Below, one piece after another: positions 1 through 11,087 of a stretch of DNA of 64,000 nucleotides. Source of the stretch: Lucinisca nassula (taxonomy: Eukaryota > Mollusca > Bivalvia > Lucinida > Lucinidae). The stretch covers positions 153,811,245 to 153,875,244 of the forward strand of contig OY757011.1 of the NCBI GenBank assembly GCA_963580285.1, in the 5' to 3' direction. A program made the position numbers and the translations under genes. Each line of letters starts with the position of its first letter. Positions within the stretch are counted from its first letter, which is position 1. The notes beneath the pieces were generated by a model, which did no database searches, was not told the origin of the DNA, and saw only the letters and a list, made by a program, of their open reading frames with translations.

Positions 1-60
1 TTATTTCAATAGTACCAGAAAACGTAAAAAGAGGATCTTATATGAGTGTTAATGTATTAT

Positions 61-183
61 CGAATTTATTAAAAGAGTTGAGGATAAAGGAAAAATGCGA
101 GGCTTTGCCTTGCATTTTATCCCTTTCCCTTAACGAGTTTGCCGAGCATTTTATCCCTTTTCCTCAACGAGTTTAATAAATTC
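61..183. mobile_element. small palindromic MITE-like element
   Basis: The left end (CGAATTTATTAAAAGAGTTG then AGGATAAAGGAAAAATGC) is the approximate reverse complement of the right end (GCATTTTATCCC..CTCAACGAGTTTAATAAATTC). The centre carries a second GCATTTTATCCC copy. No coding capacity. Seen directly; the class is inferred. Confidence 0.55.
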
Positions 184-621
184 AATAATGCATGAGCACG
201 AAGGCAAGATTCTTTTGATCATATGGCATTTAAAACGCATTTTATTAACGATTATTTTACAAAAATGTCAACATTCCGCCATTAGTAAACGCGACGTCGA
301 TAAGGACGTTGTACATGTAACGTTACGGTGCGTATCTAAATAATTTGCATATTTAATCCACTAGCAGATTATCGAATTTATTACATGGCGTTATTACATT
401 CTGAGACAAGACGTCATATGATAAATCATTATTATCTTTAGATGATGCCTCACTCAAAACTTTAGTATACATGCAGTATGGTCGAAAGCAAGAAACATAT
501 TACAAAACAACAATGATAAAAGTCTTGGCTCTACTAAAGATAATGTCCTCAGTAATTGCCTTGATATTATAGTCTGTTTTTGTGTTGTTTCAATGATATA
601 GAGTCAGAATGAACCATTTAA
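184..621. other. no recognisable feature
   Basis: AT-rich unique-looking sequence with no supported exon, RNA or repeat. A continuation of the ependymin-like gene (minus strand) would be expected somewhere below 1316, but I could not find a convincing exon here. Confidence 0.4.
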
Positions 622-1150
622 AAAGTAGAAGTAAAACAAAGATCAGGAATTGATACAATTAACTTACTCCACCCATAAAAGACACCAAAGGGAAAGAAAT
701 ACAAACATTAAGCGACTAGACCATAATGGAAACCTAAACAAAGGAAGGCCATAAGGACAGTTACTTTCCCACAAAATGGCCATATGGCCATCCAAAACCA
801 ATGACACAAGTGATACACACAGTAAGTAACAAACAACAACATAAATAAATCGCCACAGAAGAGCCGCCTTGGAACGGTCAGTGGAAGATTTCCACTGGGG
901 GGCTTAAATCGATTTTACGTGGCCACAATCCTCGCCCTTACTTCCGTCGCGATTTAGACAAATAATTTGTTCAGTCCGCATGAAGGCCTCCTAACTCATC
1001 AGTGCAACATCTCCGTGAACACAAAAATCAAAGAACCACAGAGGTGAGACAACGGTGAGGACTCGACAGCAAGAAACCACTGAAATGCTGGAGCAAAAGA
1101 AAACCAACAGTTAGACTCCGATGAGCCCGACCAGAGACAGAAGTCTGAAA
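622..1150 (-). mobile_element. F repeat copy (dispersed retroelement-like repeat, 3' part)
   Basis: This stretch is repeated at 17435-18275, 37985-38790 and, on the other strand, 1690-1962 and 45325-45770. Shared blocks include GATCAGGAATTGATACAATT, the run CAAAATGGCCATATGGCC and CTTCCGTCGCGATTTAGAC. Longer copies carry a decayed reading frame on the same strand (see 17435-18275). This copy has only the non-coding tail. Confidence 0.7.
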
Positions 1151-1315
1151 CCCGAGCAACTAAGATAATGCTTACACATTTATGCTGTATACATGTATAT
1201 TGTCATATGCTTTTTCTTACTATATAAGATATGAGGATAACGATGATTTTTAAAGTGCATTTGACTTTTCAACGTTAGTTTTCTTAAGAGATTCGCTAAG
1301 TAAATCAGTACTTAC

Positions 1316-1394
1316 CAGGTATACATTGGTGCGTCATGTTTTTGTCTAGTTGACTCTTGTCACAGTCGTTATTGACGACATTGTACATTATACC
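1316..1394 (-). CDS. ependymin-related-like protein, internal exon
   Basis: A 79-nt exon, 26 codons plus one base. On the minus strand it is preceded by an acceptor (ATTTTACAG) and followed by a strong donor (GTAAGT). Its phase-0 start joins in frame to the exon at 4161-4390. It encodes GIMYNVVNNDCDKSQLDKNM then THQCIP. The joined text reads MLYDFTK-GIMY...C..., then CIP. This resembles the part of ependymin-related (EPDR/MERP) proteins where an LLYKDG(V/I)MF-type strand is followed by a spaced cysteine pair. EPDR proteins are secreted or lysosomal lipid-binding-type glycoproteins. An N-glycosylation sequon (NMT) is present. The next exon, needed after the phase-1 donor, was not found. Family assignment is inference from motif order. 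Confidence 0.62.
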
Positions 1395-1689
1395 CTGTAA
1401 AATGTTATCAAATTCTATTATAGAAATGAAATTCATTTTTGTGAATTTTAATCGATGTTTAAACTCTGGCGAATCACTCGCAAAATTCATTCTAAATTTG
1501 TGAGTGATTCGTCGGAATTAACACATCGATAATATCCACAAAAACCATAACTCATTCCTTAAAATTCCAACTTTGTCAACAAAATGTTAAAAATGCCACC
1601 AAAAGGGATTTTTTAAGGAATTATTTCGAAAGCGTAAGAATGAACTTACGAACGAGCACGGCGGAATGATTATTCAAAAAGAAGCTTCC

Positions 1690-1962
1690 ATCTTCGTTTC
1701 CGCTGACCGTTCCAAGGCGGTTCTTCTGTCACGGTTTATTTTTGTTATGGTTTGTCTTTGGGTGTTTGTGTTGCTTATATTATTTTATTTTGGATAGCCT
1801 ATTGGCCATTTTGTGGGAAAGTAACTGTCCTTTTGGCTTTCCGCTATTGATGTTTCCATTAGGTTGTTGTTTCATGTTTGTGCTTCTTTCCCGTTGGTGT
1901 CTCTGATGGGAGCTTTGGATTGATTGTATCGATTCCTGATCATTGCCTTCACTTCTTTTTTG
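1690..1962 (+). mobile_element. F repeat copy, opposite orientation
   Basis: Matches the reverse complement of the 622-1150 copy (GGCGGTTCTTCTGTCACGG, GTGTCTCTGATGGGAGCTTT, TCGATTCCTGATCATTGCC). Together the two copies flank the exon at 1316-1394 in inverted orientation. Confidence 0.7.
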
Positions 1963-2344
1963 AAAGAAAGCCAAGCGTAAAAATCTTCAAGTCTTTAAAT
2001 TCAATTTATTTCTCTTCTAAGAGTTTCGTTTTTAATAGTTCCCATCTGTTAATCGAATGCTCTTGACGTTACTTCATGTGCAATGACGTAATGCGCGGGT
2101 TCTAAATGGACTTTTGACGCCACGCTATATAACTACCTGTCGCTGAGGGAAACAGATCTGAGATTCTTGCTCATGGAATTGTTCGAAGTATAAAACTCTT
2201 ATTTCAACTAATCAAATCGCTCGAACTGTTCACAATGATCGAGAATTGGAAATACACAGTTATAAGTTACGTTACAACCGGTTTAACGGTAACAATACTT
2301 CTGTTTGACATTTTTGTTTACAGTCTACTAATCAGCATATAATG

Positions 2345-2631
2345 ACATTACGCCATCACGCCTTGTCAAATACATTGCCACCTATATCGCCGTAAAAATG
2401 AAAATTTTATGATGAAAAATTGTGATATTTTTCTTATTTCTGCTGCAAATATAGATTGTGGGCACTCGTAAGAACCGCCTCATCGAGATGAGGCGGTTCT
2501 AATGAGTACCCACAATCTATATTTTAGAGCAGAAATAAGAAAAATAAGGCATACCCCCCGGAAACCCCAGTTTAACCATATAAAAGTGGGGTTCAAGAGC
2601 GTCAAAATTATATAGGCTTGTTTTCGTGATG
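2345..2631 (-). mobile_element. MITE-B copy
   Basis: Type B palindromic element, about 270-290 bp. It is bounded by CATTACG and CGTGATG. Inside, a long central hairpin (ATAGATTGTGGGCACTCGTA ... GAGTACCCACAATCTATAT) surrounds GAACCGCCTC/GAGGCGGTTC, and a smaller AAACCCCA/TGGGGTT hairpin follows. No coding capacity. At least 14 relatives lie in this window. Non-autonomous DNA transposon is inferred from the inverted-repeat design. Confidence 0.85.
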
Positions 2632-2981
2632 AATGTCATTTCTGTCAAGATAGTAAATCCGAATTCATTTTTTACTTAATTGCATTATGTTATGTTATGA
2701 GTCACGTCATATCACATTTTTATCAATTGTTACACTAAGTATCGCTAGCTGGATCAAACAGCTCGCCTTCCGGCACGTTGCTCTGTAAAATGTTCTTCTG
2801 AGAGTAAAAAATAACAAGTGATGCATAAGTTTGAAAGGTGCGTTTGCTTACAGTATATGTAAACAGTATAAAGACATGATCTATGGGGTGTTTTTCTTGC
2901 TTTCCTAGTTTCTGCTGAGGCATTTCGGCATTTGCCTTCACAAATTCCCTTTTGTGTTTTTCGCAAACTGTTATAGTACTC

Positions 2982-4066
2982 TTACACTATGGCGAGTACT
3001 CTTGCAAATGAGCCTACGAATGTCATTCTTCACCAATTCGTAATGATCGTAATGTAAGCGCCAGACTTCGAAGGCATTCGCCGACGTTTTTGGGGTGTTA
3101 CGAATATTAGAAACATGCTCCTAATATTCGCAAGAAAAGCGTTTTCTCATTGTTTTCGCAAAATATTCATTAGCAATCGGAAGCCATTCTTATTGATGGA
3201 AAGGCATTTGCATTGATCGTAAGACATTTGCAAGAATTCGCAAGAGGTTTTCTCTTACGAATACCTTGCAAAATATTAACGAACTGTTATGAAAACTTGC
3301 AAATCCATTGCAAATAAAGAGAATGGAATAAGAGTGTTTTTGTAGTTTTATGAGAAAAAATTGCGAATGTATGCGAACGGCTTGCCAACGATTGCGAGTA
3401 CTTGCAAATGCTTCAGAATGGCTTACAAATATTAAGATTGTCTTACAAATGATTTGCTTGTCCTAACAATTAAAATGCGAATATGACTCATTCGCAAAAA
3501 GCGAGGTCACCACAACGGTATAAAAGACGTCATTCTCCTTGTCCGATATACATTTCTAGTTTGACAATGGCCGATGCTGTGACGAAGCAACTGGCAACAC
3601 TAGCCGTGCTTGTTACCCAACCTGCTGCACAATGCAGTTGTTGCTCTGCAGCGAGAACTACAAAGGCAACAACAGCGGCAACTCCAGCGCAGACTGAGAC
3701 GCAGACAAAGACGGCAAAGGTCATGCAGGATCCCGACGAATAAATATTGGCAAGCACACGCAGTGCAATCGTTTTATTCATAAGACATTCGTAAGCATTG
3801 GCAAGATTTGCAACAGCGTTTTTGTACATTCGGAAATGATTCGTATGAATTTGGAAAAAATTGTCGTTACTGATTCGTAAGATTCATAAGAAATTCTTAA
3901 GGATTGGTAAGGATTCATAACATTTTCGCAAACATTCATTAGGTTACACTTTTTCTTAGTTTTCCTTCTGACCAATCGTATCAAATTCGGCAATTTTGCC
4001 GCGAATTTCAAATTTCTCATATGGTTTCATATTCTTTCATATTCGTAAGGATATACGCCATAGTGA
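2982..4066. mobile_element. 1.1 kb element with CACTATGGCG ends and internal CATTCGTAAG-type array
   Basis: The left end reads TTACACTATGGCG and the right end CGCCATAGTGAAA, a 10-bp inverted repeat. Between them lie dozens of degenerate copies of a short motif (ATTCGTAAG / CTTGCAAATG) on both strands. In the middle is a non-repetitive block (3483-3743) open on both strands. A clear target duplication was not seen. It resembles no family I can name. Confidence 0.5.
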
Positions 4067-4160
4067 AAGTGCAGCATTAGAAAAATATGATTATTTAAAT
4101 AAAGACCACATATAGGCTGGAATCACTAGTTTTGCATTATAAAGAACATTCTATATTTAC

Positions 4161-4390
4161 CTTTGTAAAATCGTACAGCATTATAACATCCATGGGGGTC
4201 GGTTTCGGAATCAAAGGACTTTGTTCCACACCTTTAATTCCAAGAAATACCTTTTGCAATGGCACACTGTATGCCATGCGAACTGATCCATTTATGTAAG
4301 AGTATGCAGTGTTCGAGTCAATGAAAACGGTTCCATAATCTAGAAACATATGTCCCTGCCATTGATCCGGTAAACAGCAAATATACCGTT
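4161..4390 (-). CDS. ependymin-related-like protein, exon with CC..P..W.G motif
   Basis: A 230-nt exon (two bases then 76 codons). It has an acceptor CATATGCAG upstream and a donor GTAAATAT downstream on the minus strand. It encodes RYICCLPDQWQGHMFLDYGT at its start and MDVIMLYDFTK at its end, and splices in frame to 1316-1394. The start matches the C..P..WEG signature that opens the mature domain of ependymin-related proteins. The Y-rich middle and the I-LYDF-G-MY transition across the junction follow the same order as EPDR1. One N-glycosylation sequon (NGS) is present. The signal-peptide exon (phase-1 donor) should lie at higher coordinates, before 14.5 kb, but was not recognised. No stop codon or frameshift is present, so the exon looks maintained. 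Confidence 0.65.
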
Positions 4391-4440
4391 CTGCATATGC
4401 TAATTTGTAAAGCAGGAAGCCAGCTAGAAATAAAGAAGTT

Positions 4441-4565
4441 TACCCAGCAGTCACATGACGTAATTGTGACGTCGCATCAACGTCAGTGCAACATCATGAC
4501 TTTTATGTCATGACGTTGCACCGACGTTGATTTGACGTTACCGTAGCGACCGGCGCCTGCTGGGG
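4441..4565. mobile_element. short MITE with CCCAGCAG termini
   Basis: The ends ACCCAGCAG and CTGCTGGGGT are inverted repeats. The arms pair around GTGCAACATCATGAC / GTCATGACGTTGCAC, with an ATCAACGTC block in each arm. About 125 bp, non-coding. Termini resemble those of the element at 18949-19055. Confidence 0.65.
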
Positions 4566-4570
4566 TATAA

Positions 4571-5203
4571 TAAAACCCAATAGGTACATAACGTTTAAGA
4601 CACTTCGCATCTACGTCAAAACGATGTTGCCTACACGTTGTATACCTGTTGGAAGTCACAAAACACTTGGATTAGCGTATTTGTACAGTCCGATCAGGGA
4701 CTTCAGTTTCTATCAAAACATCAAGAAATATTTGTAGGATGGTATGAAGAAAAAGCAGGTTCTTCCCGGTCGTAGAAAGTTTTAATAAGTCAAAAATGCA
4801 AAATTCGCCTCGCTATATACTTAATATTTCCAGAAGCCTCATTTCGGCTGAGTATTTATTTATAACGCTTGTCGAATTATTTAGCATTGATAAATAATAA
4901 TATAAAGTCATCTCTAGTATCGAAATTTAAAGATAATTTATCATTTTGTTTACAGTACGAGGTAATTACTTTATGAAGGCGATATCACCAATACTGGGGG
5001 AGATTTCAGATATTGCTTTGTGATTAAAGTCACAAATACCTAACCCATGTAGAGCTGACAGCGATATGACGTAGCTGTCGGCCCGACGTTGACCAGCTTA
5101 TTCGTGCTAGCTGGAATGTTTTCTGCGCGATTTTGGCAACTCCTATATAAATGTCACTTAGTAACAATTGAATTATGGTGCTTAATGATTATCTTTAGTT
5201 AAT
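4571..5203. other. no gene seen
   Basis: Mostly unique AT-rich sequence. A short imperfect inverted repeat (AGCTGACAGC...GCTGTCGG) lies near 5050-5105. No exon is supported. Confidence 0.4.
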
Positions 5204-5485
5204 CTTTGTTTGTTTGTATTGGGGTTTAACGGCCCAGTCAACACTATTTTAGGTCATTTTTTGAGCCGGTCAGTTTACCTATCCACACTTTTCCGGGGCT
5301 AGCTTATACCTAAGCGGTTAACCAGTACAGTGAACATTCTCTCGCCAGCAACTGACAACTGCCCGTCTTGAATCAGCAGAAGGGAGAGAATGACCATAGA
5401 AAAGATTTCATGATCATTCTCCAAGAAAGAATGTTGCCGGCCCCGACAGGTATCGAACCCGAGACTCCTGATCACCAGTTCAAAT
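5204..5485 (-). mobile_element. SINE-3 copy
   Basis: On the minus strand it carries the SINE-3 body and 3' tail (GGTATCGAACCCGAGACTCC, then the CCGTTAAAC block before GTTTGTTTGTATTGGGG). The tRNA-like head is truncated after the B-box region. See 43126-43441 for a complete copy. Confidence 0.85.
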
Positions 5486-5583
5486 AAAGGCATGTTCAAA
5501 GCTCAGTATTATAATAGAGTTCGGAAATTTGCTTTACGACCGACACAGGGCATTAACAACAGTTGGTGTCACAGTGAAAACCA

Positions 5584-5812
5584 CATCACGAAAACACGCC
5601 TATATAATTTTTAACCCCTTTTATATAGTAAAACTGGGGTTTACTGGGGTAAACCTTATTTTTCTTATTTCTGCACTAAAATATAGATTGTGCGTGTACC
5701 CACAATCTATATTTGAGCAGAAATAAGAAAAATACCAACTTTTCATCTCAAAATTTTCTTTTGTTCGGCGGTAAAATTTACACTGTTTTTGTAAAGGCTC
5801 GTTTTCGTAATG
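5584..5812 (+). mobile_element. MITE-B copy with deleted central hairpin
   Basis: The ends CATCACGAAAACACGCC and CTCGTTTTCGTAATG are present. The flanks of the centre (AATATAGATTGTGCGTGTAC) run straight into CCCACAATCTATAT, so the GAACCGCCTC hairpin is missing. Confidence 0.85.
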
Positions 5813-6094
5813 AGAATGAATATTCCTTGGTAGCAAAGAAAACATACGAAAAATGCGAATAAGAAATTTTTAATATAACAAAATGTAATGTTTTTCGAAG
5901 GTGTTAAAATGATTCGATATAACATTTATATAGAGAAGATGAAAAGGATATCCATAAATCATATATTGTCTATGTGGATTACTTTTTAAACACTCATAAA
6001 CCATTAAATTTTTGAGAATGAAAAAATGATAAAAATGTACATACATTCATTCATACACGTACGCACACGTGCCCGCACCGACACACGCCTACAG

Positions 6095-7560
6095 AATCAG
6101 AATTGTTACACCAGGACCTGTGATGTGGGAAGTTAGTCCCTAGCTCTAACCAAAGAGGTAAATTTCAGCACCTACAGCTGTCGAAATAATCGAATCGGGT
6201 AGGGCATTCCAATCTCTAATGGTTCTGGGGAAGAACGACTCTTTATAAATGTCAGTTCTTGCAGTAAGGCCTGAAACACCATCGAATGGTGATTTCTACA
6301 GCGTCTAGCTGGGGGGAACAAGGTCACCTGTTGGAATGATGGCAGCACCCTTTAGACCTTTGTATAAAAGGATTAGCCTACTGTCTTTTCTCCTTTTCTT
6401 GAGAGACTCCAATTTTAATTTTCCAAGTATTCCAGTCATGCTCCTAGTTTCAACGTACTGCGTTGTTGTTATTGCCTGTTACAAATCTAGCAGCTCTGTT
6501 CTGAACTTTCTCAATTTCATCGTTAAGGACCACTCCACTGGGGTCCAAGATACAACTACCATATTCCAAGCATGAGCGAACAAGACCTTTATACGCTTCC
6601 TCTTTTACATCTTGAGGGCACTGATGAAGATTTCGCCCCAGGAAACCAAGCGTTCTATTTGCCTTAGTACACATTTTGCTAGTATGAGTATTCCATCTCA
6701 AGTTGTGTGAGATTGTCACTCCAAGGTACTTAATGGAGTCCACATTCTTGAAGACCGTTCCCTCTAAGGTGTAAGAAGACTCATCTTTATTAGGTCTCTT
6801 CCTAGTTATCTGCATAATATTGCATTTAACTGCCCCATTTTCGGGCCCAACATCCTAATCTATCTATGTCAGCTCAGTTTCAATGAGTCGTCTGTATCTC
6901 TAATTTCCCGGTAACAAACACATACGTCTGCGAACAGTCTTATTTCTGAGTCAATGTCAGTGGAGATATCATTGATGTACAGGGAGAACAATAGTGGAAT
7001 AAGAACAGTCCCTTGCGGGACTCCAGACAAAACTGGAGCCCACTCTGAAGATTCGCCATTAACAACAACGCGCTGTTTTCTGTAGCAAAGAAAGGAATCT
7101 ATTCATTTGAGGGTCTTCCCCCCCCCCCAGTTCCGTAACCAAATAACTTAGATTTAAGAAGTTCATGAGGAGGGGTGTAAAAAGCCTTCTCGAAGTCCAG
7201 AATAAATGTGTCCACCTGACCCCCTTTGTCCAAGATTTTTGCCCAGTTATTAATAACTGTGCTCAGCTGAGTTTCACAACTATGCCTTTTCCTAAATGCA
7301 TGTTGTCTGTCTGACAAACGTTTATGTTCGTCCAAGTGGCCCATGATGTTTGAGTAGACTATATGTTCGAGCAATTTACACAGAACACAAGTCAGAGACA
7401 CAGGGCGATAATTAAGGGGCAATAGTGGGCAGATGTTTGCTAATGAAGAGTGGGCAGATGTTTGCTAAGAGCCATTCTTTGTGGATTTCACCCGTATCAA
7501 GAGACTGTTGAAACAATAATATGTTGCTGGTTTAAGCTCGTCTATTATGAATCAGACAAG
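6095..7560 (-). pseudogene. non-LTR retrotransposon (Jockey/CR1-like) reverse transcriptase relic
   Basis: Minus-strand reading frames give, in order: ILLFQQSLDTGEIHKEWLLA (near 7500), LNYRPVSLTCVLCKLLEHIV, an AFRKRHSCETQL block, DFEKAFYTPPHELL, SGVPQGTVLIPLLFSLYIND, FADVCVCYREI, KYLGVTISHNLRWNTHTSKM and SFFPRTIRDWNALPDSII before a stop near 6155. This is the fingers, palm and thumb order of non-LTR reverse transcriptases. The catalytic FADD has become FADV (codon at 6923-6925). A short tandem duplication near 7430-7466 breaks the frame after LLANICP, and other shifts separate the blocks. Endonuclease sequence is absent, so the copy is 5'-truncated. It is a dead fossil. Clade assignment is by motif feel only. 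Confidence 0.85.
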
Positions 7561-7738
7561 AAACCAAACAGATTTCCAAGAAAAACACTTCTCTTTTAGC
7601 GAGCGATTTTTTCCAATTCTGTCCAGGTCGAACGGAATGCCGAATGCCTACGCGAATACATGTTTGTACTTACGTGCATGTGCACACGTATATCCATGTA
7701 CGTGCATTCGTGAGTACATATAGACGGAGAGTCTGGCA

Positions 7739-7852
7739 GACATACATACATGCATACATACATACATACATACATACATACATACATACATACATACATA
7801 CATACATACATACATACATACACATACATACATACATACATACATACATACA

Positions 7853-7883
<31 letters not shown>
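7739..7883. repeat. (CATA)n microsatellite
   Basis: A near-perfect CATA tetranucleotide run with one CA interruption near 7820, followed by TATA/CATA decay to 7901. It creates long artificial open frames on both strands. Confidence 0.97.
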
Positions 7884-7886
<3 letters not shown>

Positions 7887-8180
7887 CATATACATATATA
7901 GAACAAACTGGAAAACTGTATTATAACAATTTTAGACTTGCATATGCAGATGTTGTTTATAGAAGTATGGCATGATGGACAAGATGGACAGTTTGATCAA
8001 AGATAATGCTTTGGTAAAATGGGCTGTTTTAGTTTTTTCGGAATCAATGGTCCTAAACTTCATTATATTTGTGACAAAGATGCTATCTATCGTGATTCTT
8101 GATACATATAGTCGTTGTGACTCGATCGTCTGATCTGGTTCTACACTATTTGTTAAAAAAAAAACATTTTTGTACAAAGG

Positions 8181-8258
8181 CTTCCCTTTGGTGTCTCTGA
8201 TGGGAGCTGTGGGTTGATTGTATCGATTCCTGATCATTGCCTCCACTTCTATTTTACA
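8181..8258 (+). mobile_element. F repeat fragment
   Basis: Contains GGTGTCTCTGATGGGAGCTG and TCGATTCCTGATCATTGCC, matching the terminal part of the F repeat. Confidence 0.65.
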
Positions 8259-9204
8259 AAGGTTAGAATGGATATTTTACTTAATTTTCTTAAATTCAGT
8301 TTGATTGAAATGCAACACAGACGCATATTAAGAAAGAATTGACATTGTCTTTTGGTCCTGAGTAATTACTAAGGAGGGCATACCTCTCGTTCAGGAGATT
8401 TGTTGAAACCAATTGGAGGGTCTTTTTTTTAATTCTTACACTTTCTTTGAAGTAATTCATCTCCTATATTTAGCGGCCATATTATATAATATTTGGCATT
8501 TGGGTTTCTAAACGACTCGGTTTCAATACTGTGTCAGAGATGCGTATGTTTTTAATGAAGCTTTTGTTCAGTGTGTCAAATTAATGTCGGTACAGAAAAT
8601 TAAATTTGTTATATCTTTCTTCCAAGAAGTTTTAAAGGCAGTCCCTGATACATTTAAAGGACTTGTTTTGTTGATTGTTCTCTTAGAAATTGGAAGCTTT
8701 CGAGCTGCTTGATAAAAAGATGAATCCATCAAAGGAAAACAGTGCTAAAGCGTGTTTATCAATAATAGCAAAAATATCATTGTACAAATAAACCTGATAA
8801 AAGTTTCAAAGTCATGCCTATAATTTGATATAAAGATTATGAAAATACACCAAATGATAGTGGAGAAAATGGTATCTAAAGATGACCACTGCCGTAAGGT
8901 GTAGTCTACACACTGGGACAGTGGTTTTCTTTAACTGATTCTTCTTCAACCTAAACAATGCACGACCCTAATATGATAGCATAAAATTAAAGCTAAGAAA
9001 TTGAGGTTTAATATGAGCTATTTCATATACTGTAAATTAATGTTGTATCGATGTTCTTAACTGAAAAGTAATAAACAAAACCATTTCTGGTTTCATTTTA
9101 ACCATTTGCTAAAGAAAGAGCCGTTTTCATTGGGTAGGCATCGCAAGTACATGCTCTACAATACTGTATCACAGATTTTTCCTTACCTTGTTCAAAAGAA
9201 AGAT
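8259..9204. other. unique-looking intergenic or intronic sequence
   Basis: No repeat, RNA or exon was recognised. It may contain the unseen 5' part of the ependymin-like gene, but no signal-peptide exon could be supported. Confidence 0.35.
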
Positions 9205-9484
9205 CATTACGATAACACATCCGTGTGATATTGTGCATTTTTTCATACCTCAAAAAAGGTCATTTTTCTGATGAAAATTTGTGATATTTTTCTTATTTAT
9301 GCTCAAAACATAGGTCGTGGGTGCTCGTTAGAACCGCCTCAATGAGGCGGTTCTAACGAGTACCCACAACCTATATCTTGGAGCAGAAATAAGAGAAATA
9401 ATATATATCACCGTAAACCCCAGTTTTCTCTATATAAATTGGGGTTTAAGGGGGTGCTCATTTCACGGACTCGTTCACGTGATG
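9205..9484 (+). mobile_element. MITE-A copy
   Basis: Type A palindromic element. It starts CATTACGATAACACATCCGT and ends CTCGTTCACGTGATG. The ends form a mismatched inverted repeat of about 21 bp. The centre is a long hairpin: ACATAGGTCGTGGGTGCTCG and its complement around GAACCGCCTCAATGAGGCGG. A second hairpin (AAACCCCAG..TTGGGGTTT) follows. Non-coding. Confidence 0.88.
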
Positions 9485-9760
9485 TTTGCAATTTTTATTT
9501 TCTGGAACAAAGTTAATTGGTCATTCTGAACAAGCATTTGCGTAAAATACGTATTTTGCAAGTGGGGTGCAAATTTAAGAAACTGAATCACTTTGAAGAC
9601 AGGCACACGCACAGAATTTTCATTTTTCGGGAAAGCTGAAAAACGCCTGCTGCCTATTAAAACAATTTTAAAAAGGATTGACTGGGCTGATATAGCAGCC
9701 CCTTGCCCAGTTTTCCAATCATTCACAAAAGTTCATCGGTATTATTCTTGGCGTGTTTTG

Positions 9761-9956
9761 ATCTAAGCCTTCCCAGGCAAAGCGGTGTGAGTGTCGGACC
9801 GTCCATGCTTATAAACCCTATTGGTTTCATTTAGCGACAGGGCTTGAGATGTCATTTCATATCAGTGTCGGGTAAAAGTCCCACAAAATTGGAAGCAACG
9901 TCTCCAAAATGACCTTTACAGTGTTGACGGGGACGTTAAACCTCAAATCAAACAAA
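9761..9956 (+). mobile_element. SINE-4 copy, 5'-truncated
   Basis: Contains CCAGGCAAAGCGGTG, a degenerate CATTTCATATCAGTGTCGGG and the tail GGGGACGTTAAACCTCAAAT. Lacks the GGGGCTTGAAGAAATA head. Confidence 0.85.
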
Positions 9957-10270
9957 TTCATTAATATGCATTTTGCTTAAAATTATCATTTTCTGCTCAC
10001 AGACATTCAGTAACTGCCGACAGATGAATGATTGACCATGATGTTAAATGAGTGCATAATGGCGTCATACCTTGTTACAGACTTATACATTTATTGAAGA
10101 TGAACCAAGGGAGTTTTATGACAATTAAACTTGGCTGTGTCTAGTCTTTGATGTACAATATCTAATTTTTCCAACAGTTTAATGGCCTAAGCATGCTAAT
10201 TTGAAACAAAACAAATCTCTGAGAGTTGCAGTTAATTTTAGATTTCTTAAAATTGCAAGCTTATCAAGAA

Positions 10271-10610
10271 GCGTGATAGCTCAGTGGTTAGTGCACTTGC
10301 CTCTGATGCTAGAGGTCCCTGGTTCGATCCCCGGCAGCGCGATAAAATTTCGGTGTCCGAACACGCTCCATTGGCATCATTTGCAGGGATGAATGTCATA
10401 AAGTGCACCGTCCTTCGGATCGGGACGTTAACTGGAGGCCCCCTGTGCAGGGAGAACCATCCCCTGTGCAGGTTAAAGATCCCTACCGTAATTACAAAAT
10501 TACTGTGTAGGCTTTCATCCTGCAAAACCTGGAGTGTATGTAATATACACCTGCGGTAATGGTCAAATGTGACCGACGCAGTATCAGAAGATAGACAGAT
10601 AGATTATTAA
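10271..10610 (+). mobile_element. SINE-5 with nearly complete tRNA-like head
   Basis: Positions 10271-10341 look like a tRNA. They carry an A box (TAGCTCAGTGG), an anticodon-like stem (CCTCT..AGAGG) and a B box (GGTTCGATCCC). The sequence then runs into a non-tRNA body with GGGACGTTAACTGGAGG and ends in an AGACAGATAGATTATTAAAAA tail. The acceptor stem does not pair properly and the body follows directly, so it is read as a pol III SINE rather than a tRNA gene. Confidence 0.75.
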
Positions 10611-10802
10611 AAAGACATAAAGTCAGGCTCCTGACATAAGATGTGCAATAGAAAAAGGATTTAGAAAATGTAAATTATGAAAAAAAAACATAGAAAAAAA
10701 TTGATTTCATGGTGTCATCAAGTAAAACAACTGAAAGTTTCAAAAGAATGCGAATACAATACAAACAAATCAACCATTTTCATTGTATGCAGTGGACTTT
10801 TC

Positions 10803-11079
10803 CATTACGATAACACACCCGTGCAACATAGTACATTTTTCTCATCTCCAAAATGGCTATTTTCTGATGAAAATCGGTGATATTATTCTTATAAATACTG
10901 CAAACATAGGTCGTGGGTGCCCGTTTGAACCGCCTCATTGAGGCGGTTCTAACGAGTACCCACAACCTATGTCTGGGAGTAAAAATAAGAAAAATAATGT
11001 ATACCCCCGTAAGCCCCAGTTTTCTCTATATTAGATGGGGTATAGGGGGTCTTCATTTCACGGACTTGTTCACTTGATG
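10803..11079 (+). mobile_element. MITE-A copy
   Basis: Begins CATTACGATAACACACCCGT and ends ACTTGTTCACTTGATG, with a centre GAACCGCCTCATTGAGGCGG. It is followed nine bases later by another A copy in opposite orientation. Confidence 0.88.
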
Positions 11080-11087
11080 GATATATC

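Noticed and set aside
3483..3743. Plus-strand 86-codon frame (MADAVTK... from about 3570) as a host gene
   Set aside because: It sits inside a TIR-bounded repeat element, has Thr/Ala-rich low complexity and is equally open on the other strand. Kept only as a possible captured fragment.
7596..7906. Several long open frames on both strands (Tyr-Ile-His or Met-Tyr-Val-Cys repeats)
   Set aside because: They are translations of the CATA microsatellite and carry no gene signal.
10271..10341. Possible tRNA gene
   Set aside because: A and B boxes are good, but the acceptor stem does not close, the T stem has a mismatch and a SINE body with tail follows directly.
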